Of a DNA stretch of 64,000 bases, positions 58,340-64,000 are shown piece by piece. This DNA comes from Thiothrix subterranea (lineage in GTDB: Bacteria; Pseudomonadota; Gammaproteobacteria; Thiotrichales; Thiotrichaceae). Under the pieces are notes generated by a model. It was given only the letters and a program-made list of their open reading frames with translations, ran no database searches and had not been told where the DNA came from. The DNA lies in NCBI RefSeq assembly GCF_030930995.1, contig NZ_CP133217.1, forward strand, positions 3,214,001 to 3,278,000, in the 5' to 3' direction. Position 1 is the stretch's first letter. The number at the start of each line of letters is the position of its first letter. Position numbers and translations under genes: made by a program.

Positions 58340-58862
58340 AATATTAGCGTTTTCTTATGTAGTTCCTGGACTAAATGTGAGCCCCCCTCACAAAATAGCA
58401 GTAGCGGCTAACCATAAATTCTCACCAAAGCGGGTAAAAAAGCGGGTATGAAATCCCATAAATTCACACAAGCCTAGATGTGATGCGGCTTTCAGCGTAT
58501 TTATCGAGTCCCTTAATAGAATCCTACTGGGAATCCCGCAAGGAATCCCACTGGGATAACAGTCAGGCAATGTCCCGTGGGACATCCGTGGGACATCCGT
58601 GGGACATCCGTGGGACATCCGTGGGACATCCGTGGGACATCCGTGGGACATCCGTGGGACATCCGTGGGACATCCGTGGGACATCCGTGGGACATCCGTG
58701 GGACATCCGTGGGACATCCGTGGGACATCCGTGGGACATCCGTGGGACATCCGTGGGACATCCGTGGGACATCCGTGGGACATCCGTGGGACATCCGTGG
58801 GACATCCGCATCTTGTCACTGTGACAGGTGTGTGACTGGTGCGTAACAGGTAAGGCGACAAC
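58340..58862. other. Non-coding stretch with tandem repeat array
   Basis: Left of the array (58340-58527) I see no gene. 58528-58560 holds degenerate units such as TGGGAATCCCG. 58576-58806 is the 11-bp array. 58813-58850 has an inverted repeat TGTCACTGTGACA and GGTGTGTGAC-type repeats. ORFs through the array come from the repeat's lack of stop codons and are not believed. Confidence 0.6.
58576..58806 (+). repeat. 21 perfect tandem copies of an 11-bp unit
   Basis: The unit CGTGGGACATC repeats 21 times without variation (231 bp). Because 11 is not a multiple of 3, the three forward frames all read the same 11-residue peptide, as do the three reverse frames, and none contains a stop. Diverged units precede it at 58528-58558. 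It lies between the unknown gene trio and the ribbon-helix-helix gene. Confidence 0.97.
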
Positions 58863-59141
58863 TTAGGCTTTGCGTCGCTGCATTGGGATGGAAAACCCCG
58901 TTTCGTGTTCTGGTGCATCTGGCACTAATCCCGCTTTGCTCAATTCATCCCGTATCAATTCCCGCATACGCGATTCACTGAAACAACAAGAGGGCGACCC
59001 CTCTGCAAAGGTAATTTCCAGACGTGCGGTTATCTCTGCATTCAGCGTCCGATTGTTCGCTTTAGCAGCTTCATCAATTCGGGCTTTCAAATCGGGAGAA
59101 AGCCGGATTTTCATTTGAGGGTGAGTGCGTGAACCTTCCAT
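58863..59141 (-). CDS. Arc-type ribbon-helix-helix repressor
   Basis: 92 residues from the ATG at 59141 (MEGSRTHPQ); the frame to 59186 overlaps the operator-like repeats. MKIRLSPDLKARIDEAAKAN and NRTLNAEITARLE form an Arc-like RHH domain, followed by a helical tail (RMRELIRDELSKAGL). Divergent from a second RHH gene. Confidence 0.85.
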   Translation of the reverse strand: MEGSRTHPQMKIRLSPDLKARIDEAAKANNRTLNAEITARLEITFAEGSPSCCFSESRMRELIRDELSKAGLVPDAPEHETGFSIPMQRRKA

Positions 59142-59150
59142 ATTGCGGAT

Positions 59151-59214
59151 TATGAACCATTGCGGTGTTGACAAGCAATGAACCACCGTGATTCAATAGC
59201 AAATGAACCACCGT
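59151..59214. promoter_or_regulatory. Three spaced repeats between divergent RHH genes
   Basis: AATGAACCACCGT at 59177-59189 and 59202-59214 and a weaker TATGAACCATTGC at 59151-59163, 25-26 bp apart. TTGACA at 59168-59173 lies among them. Likely operators for one or both RHH proteins. Confidence 0.55.
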
Positions 59215-59232
59215 AGTCTATTAAGGTAGTAT

Positions 59233-59388
59233 ATGAAAGATAGCAAACGCTTCAGTATCGGCTTATCTGCAAGCCTATACGCATGGTTGAAGAAACAAGC
59301 AGACAAAAATCACCGTTCTATGAGCGGTCAAGTAAATGATTTATTAGAAAAAATGAAGGAGGTAGAGGAAAAGCAAAAGCCAGCATAA
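59233..59388 (+). CDS. Small ribbon-helix-helix protein (51 aa)
   Basis: KDSKRFSIGLSASLYAWLKK, then DKNHRSMSGQVNDLLEKMKE: a strand followed by two helices, the minimal Arc/MetJ-type fold. Divergent from the Arc-type gene and upstream of the Rep gene region, so it may control copy number or lysogeny-like state. Confidence 0.7.
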   Translation: MKDSKRFSIGLSASLYAWLKKQADKNHRSMSGQVNDLLEKMKEVEEKQKPA

Positions 59389-59402
59389 GCCAGAAAGTAA
59401 GA

Positions 59403-59458
59403 AGCCCCTAGGTGTACCACCACCCAGAGGCTTAGTGACTAATAGGTGTACCACCACC
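59403..59458. promoter_or_regulatory. Repeated TAGGTGTACCACCACC, one inside a hairpin
   Basis: TAGGTGTACCACCACC at 59409-59424 and 59443-59458, 34 bp apart. The first is in the loop of a stem AAGCCCCT/AGAGGCTT (59402-59433). It precedes the gene before rep and could be an operator pair or an attenuator. Confidence 0.45.
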
Positions 59459-59512
59459 AATCAGTCGATTTACTGAAAACCACTTAAACCATTAATTTAC
59501 AAGGATTCCAGA

Positions 59513-59854
59513 ATGGGAAATTCTAACACAAACCAAACTGTAGATTACAGTCAAACCCGCGTTCTTGAACTTATGCGCGGTATGACTCCCGAAGACCAAC
59601 GCACATTGGCGCGTTTTGTTGATGCGATGGTGCATGAAGGTCTATCTAGTGCATACGCCACCCTCACCCCTAAGCAACGCCTTGACGCTCTTTCTGACGC
59701 AGTAAGCCGCATGAAAAGCCATAGCGTCGTTTTGTCGCAATTCTTCACGCGCAGTTCAACGAAACAAGCCGCACTCGAAGGCATGAATCAAGAAATTGAA
59801 AACATGCTGGTTCTTTGGGAATTGGTCAAAGCTGATTTAGAGGTGCAATCATGA
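59513..59854 (+). CDS. Hypothetical protein upstream of rep
   Basis: 113 residues, helical (TRVLELMRGMTPEDQRTLAR, YATLTPKQRLDALSDAVSRM). No membrane segment. Its stop overlaps the rep start (ATGA), so the two are co-translated. Possibly an accessory or regulatory factor for replication; family unknown. Confidence 0.7.
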   Translation: MGNSNTNQTVDYSQTRVLELMRGMTPEDQRTLARFVDAMVHEGLSSAYATLTPKQRLDALSDAVSRMKSHSVVLSQFFTRSSTKQAALEGMNQEIENMLVLWELVKADLEVQS

Positions 59855-61542
59855 TGCACGTCGCCCAAACTAACCCCGCTTATGCCAGCTTCAACCCCGC
59901 TTTCATCAAAGACATTGAAGCCGAATGGCAACACCACCATGCTGAATCCGCGAATGGTGAAAACTATTTGCACCAGCAACAAGCCATTGCCAGCCGTTCA
60001 TTTGCCAGCGACAAAGACGAAGATGGATTACGTTTCTCTGCGATGCTGGCAGCGTCAAAATGCAAACAGCTTGCACCAGAGGGAACACCACTAAAACGCG
60101 CATTCGACTACCTGAAAAGCCGTGGTATCACCCCGCCAATCGTTTCTAAGCAGACAATCCGTCACGATGGCACAACGGGAGAGAAAGCCGTTACCGAAGG
60201 CATTAGAGCGCGTCTCTGTTCAGAGAAATGGTGGTTGCGTAAATTGCGCAATCAACAGGCGCAACAACAGGAATTACAGGCTATCCGCTTAGGCTTTGTG
60301 AATGCTGGGAAGCAAGTCTACATCAGCAATCACTCACTAAGCCGCGCTTTGATGCGTCAAGAGCGTAATCGTGAATGGCTAGAATCCTGCGATCTAATTG
60401 ACGTGGATACCGGCGAAGTCATGCCAATGATGCAAGCCGTTGATGCTGGCATATCCAATCCTAACAACCGTCGCAATGAAATGATGTTACGCATCAGTGA
60501 CGGCGAAAAGTTCTTTGCAGCACAAGGCAAAATCGCCCTATTCCTTACCCTGACTGCACCATCAAAGTTCCATCAATTCACCCGTAAAGCGGGTTACATC
60601 AAAACCGATTCAATGGGCGTTAAGCACACGATCGGCGGTCAAATTGTCCAGAATCCGAAGTATCAGGAGGTGATTGAATGGCGGCGTGGTCGGGGCAAAT
60701 CCGCAACCATTGAAAGCCGCATCAATACCCCGCGTTTAGGGCATGAATGGCTATCAGTGAGTTGGGCAAGGTTACGCGCTGCACTCAAACACAAGGCGAT
60801 TCAGTGCGATTTTATGCGCGTTACTGAGCCTCACCATGATGGTGCTACACATTGGCATTGCATCGCGTTTGTCGCTGAATCCAACGTGCGAGACTTCACT
60901 AAGCTGCTGTGGTCAAAATGGTTGCGTGAAGATGCAGACGAAGCGGGCGCGAAGAAATACCGTGTTGACATCGTGCGAATTGACCCGAAAAAAGGACGGG
61001 CAGCGTCTTACATTGCGAAATACATTTCAAAGAACATTGACGGCGCATCTGTTACCGAAGACTTTGAAAGTGGGCTTGATGCTGCTGAATCATCAGTACG
61101 GGTTCATGCGTGGCGAACAACACACGTTATCCGTGCGTTTCAGTTCTCCCGTGGATTCGGTCAAGTGGGTATCTGGCGCGAACTACGGCGCATCAAAGAC
61201 GGTCAAGACGGCATTGTGGAATTAGCGCGTGTTGCTGCTGACCATTCCGACTATCTGGCATTCCTCACAATCCAATCACAAAAGGCATTACAGCCACTTT
61301 CCACGATCAGGGTAGACAACCCTAAGCCCAACCTTTACGGCGAAATCACAAGCCGCGTAATCGGTTTGGAATACGCACCTGATTCTATCGAAGTCATCAC
61401 GCACACCCATACATGGGAAGTCGTTCGACGTGTTGAAGAATCAGAGAGTGATGATGTTGACCGCTTTGAATTTCTGGCAATCGCTGAAAATTCGCCCCTC
61501 GGACTAGTGGACAATAATTATAGATATGAGGTGGCAGCATGA
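59851..61542 (+). CDS. HUH-type replication initiator (phage GPA family)
   Basis: 563 residues. Rolling-circle motifs in order: IALFLTLTAPSKF (about 227-239), GATHWHCIAF with HxH (about 330-339) and AASYIAKYISKN with two tyrosines four apart (about 385-396), the P2 gpA/phiX gpA arrangement. It would nick one strand at the element's origin and religate it. First of a run of genes that overlap by 4 bp each. Confidence 0.92.
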   Translation: MMHVAQTNPAYASFNPAFIKDIEAEWQHHHAESANGENYLHQQQAIASRSFASDKDEDGLRFSAMLAASKCKQLAPEGTPLKRAFDYLKSRGITPPIVSKQTIRHDGTTGEKAVTEGIRARLCSEKWWLRKLRNQQAQQQELQAIRLGFVNAGKQVYISNHSLSRALMRQERNREWLESCDLIDVDTGEVMPMMQAVDAGISNPNNRRNEMMLRISDGEKFFAAQGKIALFLTLTAPSKFHQFTRKAGYIKTDSMGVKHTIGGQIVQNPKYQEVIEWRRGRGKSATIESRINTPRLGHEWLSVSWARLRAALKHKAIQCDFMRVTEPHHDGATHWHCIAFVAESNVRDFTKLLWSKWLREDADEAGAKKYRVDIVRIDPKKGRAASYIAKYISKNIDGASVTEDFESGLDAAESSVRVHAWRTTHVIRAFQFSRGFGQVGIWRELRRIKDGQDGIVELARVAADHSDYLAFLTIQSQKALQPLSTIRVDNPKPNLYGEITSRVIGLEYAPDSIEVITHTHTWEVVRRVEESESDDVDRFEFLAIAENSPLGLVDNNYRYEVAA

Positions 61543-61730
61543 GCAAGCGAATCAAGTACGTCTACCTGCAACCCGGACAAGTGCCACCGCAGGCAAAACC
61601 CCAACAAAAACACAAGCAACCCGCACCAGCGCCACAACCCAAACCACAAAAGCCGCCTGTCATGGATGGCTTAGCGTGGGTAATGTTGCTGGCAGTGGCG
61701 GCGCTGTGGGCATGGGGGGCAATGTCATGA
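61539..61730 (+). CDS. Proline-rich protein with one C-terminal membrane helix
   Basis: 63 residues. Residues 10-40 are Pro/Gln/Lys-rich (GQVPPQAKPQQKHKQPAPAP), and 43-62 form a hydrophobic helix (GLAWVMLLAVAALWAWGAMS). Overlaps rep and the next gene by 4 bp. Small single-helix proteins after a rolling-circle Rep can be phage coat or secretion parts, but nothing here proves that. Confidence 0.7.
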   Translation: MSKRIKYVYLQPGQVPPQAKPQQKHKQPAPAPQPKPQKPPVMDGLAWVMLLAVAALWAWGAMS

Positions 61731-61954
61731 TTAAGACGTTGGGATATTTAGACCTTGAAGAACTTGGTTATTCCTTCCATCGGAAAGGCACGATTCGGCG
61801 CATAGGCGTAAACAAAGACGGATACTTTTTTGAGGTTCGGCACAATGGCAAGCCGCTATTTAACGGACAGCAAGCCGTAGGGATAGCGGAGGCGCTAGAC
61901 ATGGCTGACTCACATCACCGCATGATGAAGCGGGTTATGGAGGTGCAGTCATGA
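61727..61954 (+). CDS. Small hypothetical protein
   Basis: 75 residues from ATG 61727 (MIKTLGYLDLEELGY), overlapping its neighbours by 4 bp. GTIRRIGVNKDGYFFEVRHN looks like a small beta-sheet; the C-terminus is helical. Unknown family. An upstream extension of the frame to 61526 overlaps the previous gene and is not believed. Confidence 0.65.
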   Translation: MIKTLGYLDLEELGYSFHRKGTIRRIGVNKDGYFFEVRHNGKPLFNGQQAVGIAEALDMADSHHRMMKRVMEVQS

Positions 61955-62199
61955 GCAATCCACTACCCGCAAAAGCAGCGGCGGCTGCTGGCATGATTGC
62001 AGGCCACAAGCTGTATAAAACCCGTGCCAACGGCGCGACCAGTTCCGCAAGCATCCCCAACCCTTACCACAAGCCGAAAAACGCAATTGAGGCGGTATGC
62101 AAAATGGCATGGAGTCAGGGCGTCACTGAAGGTGCAAAACATGCCGCCAACGGCGTGACCTTTGCCCAACTCTGCAAAATGTTGGAGGCGTGCCAATGA
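61951..62199 (+). CDS. Small hypothetical protein, alanine-rich
   Basis: 82 residues. MSNPLPAKAAAAAGMIAGHK, a Pro/Ser linker (about 28-40), then a helical C-terminus (AIEAVCKMAWSQGVTEGAKH). No clear membrane helix. Part of the overlapping cassette after rep. Confidence 0.65.
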   Translation: MSNPLPAKAAAAAGMIAGHKLYKTRANGATSSASIPNPYHKPKNAIEAVCKMAWSQGVTEGAKHAANGVTFAQLCKMLEACQ

Positions 62200-62549
62200 A
62201 TCCACTACTGACACCCCAAGAGCAAGCGCATGTTGCCTCTGTGAGAGCGTTCCAGCACTTTGACACCCCTACTCTATCCGATAACGCCCCGATCAACTGG
62301 GAACGCCTTCACGCGCTAATTCCGTGGATTGCCTTCCTGTTTGCCGGATTCGTTTGGGCGACGTTCCTGCTGATTCCGACGGCATTCGGCCTGCATTACG
62401 CGGGCATGTTCCCTGCTGCAAGCAATTGGCTGTATGTCCTGATGGGCTTGACCTTGTGTCTGGCCTGTTTCGTCGCTGCACAAGTCAAACACGGAGCGCG
62501 GGCTATCCTGTTCGCGTTTGCCGTCCTCCTTTTAAGCTATTGGTTCTGA
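62196..62549 (+). CDS. Small membrane protein of the element
   Basis: 117 residues from ATG 62196 (overlapping the previous stop). A soluble N-terminus (about 1-38) is followed by three hydrophobic segments: LIPWIAFLFAGFVWATFLLI, LYVLMGLTLCLACFVAAQV and ILFAFAVLLLSYWF. Family unknown; followed by a GAGG ribosome site for the last gene. Confidence 0.7.
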   Translation: MNPLLTPQEQAHVASVRAFQHFDTPTLSDNAPINWERLHALIPWIAFLFAGFVWATFLLIPTAFGLHYAGMFPAASNWLYVLMGLTLCLACFVAAQVKHGARAILFAFAVLLLSYWF

Positions 62550-62556
62550 GGTAAAA

Positions 62557-64000
62557 ATGATGAATAACGAAAACTTCAATGCTGGCCTCGCGTACAGCGA
62601 TTACAAGACCCGCCAAACGTTCTACATGCTGGCGGCGGCGGTAGCCTTCTTAATGTCCAGTTACTTTGTGGTGGGCTATCTGGCGGGCAATTTGCACGTA
62701 TTAGAATGGGATGCGTCCCAGTGGGCTAATGGTATCGTAGCCGTCGGCATCACTGCCGTAATGACCGGATACCAATTTATCCTCTATGGCGCGGGCAATG
62801 TCGCAGGCGGCAAAAAAGCGACCGTTTTAGCGGTCGTGGTGGCGGTGTCCTTCTCGCTCCTCTCAGAGGTCGGGCAAGGCATGGAGCGGGATACAATCCG
62901 CATGGAAACCAAAAGCCAAGAATCCCCGACCTACAAGGCCATTGTAGGCGCGATTGGTGGCAGCGCCAGTGCCTCGCCCTACTCTGCCGACCTGCAAGCC
63001 GCTGAAGTGAAATTAGCGCAATGTGAGCAGCGCCTCGCACAAGGCAAGGAAAAACACTGTGAAGGTAGCAAAGCGCGTGTTGAAGCCGTCAACAAAATGA
63101 TTGCAGGCCATGCAACGGCAAGCCAATCACAAGCCCTAGCCCTCGCTGCAACCGCTAAAGCGATGGAAAAAGACGAAAAGAATTATGCTGCACTGGTGAG
63201 CGTCTTGCGTGAAACGTTCGGTGTGTCTGGCACAATCGGCTCGTTTCTCATCTCGCTAATCATCATCAGCTTTTTCGAGTACGCCTTCCATTACTTAGGC
63301 GGGCAGTTCGCGGCGGCGCGTGAATTCCTGATGGCACACGGCTATGACGTGACCCGCCATTTACGCCAACCACCGCGCAAATTTGATGGCAGCATCAGCA
63401 CCTATTCCGATAAATCCGAATCCGCACCCATGGCAGCGCTTACCGGGTCCGCGAACTCTGCCAAGCAAACCGTGAGCGAATACGCGGCAAAAATAGAGGA
63501 AGGTCTAAAAGCCTCACCTGAAATCATCGCAACCGAATATGCACGGGCGCAACATGGGCGTAATCAGCAAATGGAAGCAATGGGCAATGCAGCTAAAGCC
63601 TTGGGCGATAAGATCGAATCCGCGATTAAAAAACCTGAAGTAGCTGAACGTCATCACCTGTATTGCACACTTGCAAACGGTCGGCAAATGGATAAGGTTT
63701 TTAAAGCACATGAAGCAGATGCAGCGCTTAAAGAATGGCAGCGTTTGAATGAAACTGGCATTGGTGAAGATGGCAACCCCATTGCAAGATTAGGTTTGCA
63801 TCAAACCTATTTTGAAACCGAAAAGGACGCTGAAGCTTTTGAAAAAAAGATCGAAGCGGAAAACCTAAAATGGCAATCTGACGCGCCAGTGATTAAATCG
63901 GTAACAGGCTTTAAACAATCACCCGATCAAGCGGCGAATGTTAATAAACTGTATCAAACCGAAATGGCAAAGCATGAGGCGGGCGAAGTGTTTAACGAAT
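62557..64000 (+). CDS. Large membrane protein with coiled coil (continues past window)
   Basis: At least 481 residues, starting MMNNENFNAGLAYSDY behind GAGG; no stop before the window edge. N-terminal membrane helices (about 24-45, 52-76, 85-105), a cytoplasmic or periplasmic helical stretch (about 145-205) with coiled-coil character, a further helix (SGTIGSFLISLIIISFFEYA), then a long polar C-terminus (YCTLANGRQMDKVFKAHEAD). I do not recognise the family. The frame was read by me directly from the sequence. Confidence 0.75.
   Translation, partial: MMNNENFNAGLAYSDYKTRQTFYMLAAAVAFLMSSYFVVGYLAGNLHVLEWDASQWANGIVAVGITAVMTGYQFILYGAGNVAGGKKATVLAVVVAVSFSLLSEVGQGMERDTIRMETKSQESPTYKAIVGAIGGSASASPYSADLQAAEVKLAQCEQRLAQGKEKHCEGSKARVEAVNKMIAGHATASQSQALALAATAKAMEKDEKNYAALVSVLRETFGVSGTIGSFLISLIIISFFEYAFHYLGGQFAAAREFLMAHGYDVTRHLRQPPRKFDGSISTYSDKSESAPMAALTGSANSAKQTVSEYAAKIEEGLKASPEIIATEYARAQHGRNQQMEAMGNAAKALGDKIESAIKKPEVAERHHLYCTLANGRQMDKVFKAHEADAALKEWQRLNETGIGEDGNPIARLGLHQTYFETEKDAEAFEKKIEAENLKWQSDAPVIKSVTGFKQSPDQAANVNKLYQTEMAKHEAGEVFNE

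Noticed and set aside
58576-58806. Possible CRISPR array
   Set aside because: The 11-bp units are directly adjacent with no spacers, and no cas gene is near.
58388-58918. 176-residue minus-strand ORF with repeated MSHGCPTDVPR peptide (and similar plus-strand ORFs)
   Set aside because: The repeat unit has no stop in any of six frames, so long ORFs arise automatically. The ORF overlaps the RHH gene and has no ribosome site.

Overview
The window looks like a chromosome segment of a gammaproteobacterium, probably a filamentous sulfur bacterium of the Thiotrichales (Thiothrix-like). This placement is inferred from gene content and coding style, not from a marker gene. Housekeeping blocks alternate with heavy insertion-sequence (IS) traffic, and the right end is an integrated element beside a tRNA-Met fragment.

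1-7.8 kb: a tightly packed minus-strand operon that resembles the D-alanylation (Dlt) machinery. In transcription order it encodes a PglD/NeuD-like hexapeptide acyltransferase, an adenylation enzyme fused to a carrier-protein domain, an SGNH hydrolase-like membrane protein, an MBOAT acyltransferase, a 49-residue single-helix membrane microprotein, and a beta-keto acid cleavage enzyme (BKACE, cut by the window edge). A tandem pair of IS4-family elements splits the SGNH gene. uvrA lies just upstream.

10.6-18.6 kb: a decayed zone. It holds a broken antitoxin and BrnT remnant, a beheaded TAXI-type solute-binding protein, an IS4-family copy invaded by one and a half copies of another IS, and a DNA methyltransferase gene that has lost its 5' end and is split by an ISKra4-family element.

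18.8-29.2 kb: core genes. These are a Crp/Fnr-type regulator, glgC, a CelD-like acetyltransferase, a TrpD-like phosphoribosyltransferase with a small Rmf-like partner, a Sel1 protein, a candidate structured RNA, panB-panC-panD, a lipoprotein, an XRE-type regulator and a secreted metallo-beta-lactamase-fold hydrolase.

29.3-44.3 kb: a Wzx/Wzy-type exopolysaccharide locus. Twelve overlapping genes run from rmlA to two glycosyltransferases: dTDP-rhamnose synthesis, a methyltransferase, an Alg14/Alg13-like pair, flippase, polymerase and an acetyltransferase. After a 288-bp gap come an initiating phosphoglycosyltransferase, an acyltransferase-3 and a Wzc-like tyrosine kinase. 44.3-49.2 kb holds a CopD-like membrane protein, an HExxH protein, a DUF1624 membrane protein and ilvB-ilvN-ilvC.

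49.4-64 kb: an integrated element that starts at a 3' fragment of tRNA-Met and continues past the window. It carries a P4-type integrase, a complete BrnT/BrnA pair, an AlpA-like regulator, a winged-helix gene split by an IS, a RepL-like protein followed by iteron-like repeats, three unrecognised genes, 21 copies of an 11-bp tandem repeat, two divergent ribbon-helix-helix genes with repeated operator-like sites, an HUH replication initiator of the phage GPA type, and a run of overlapping small genes ending in a large membrane protein. I cannot tell whether this is a filamentous-phage-like, P4-like or plasmid-derived element.
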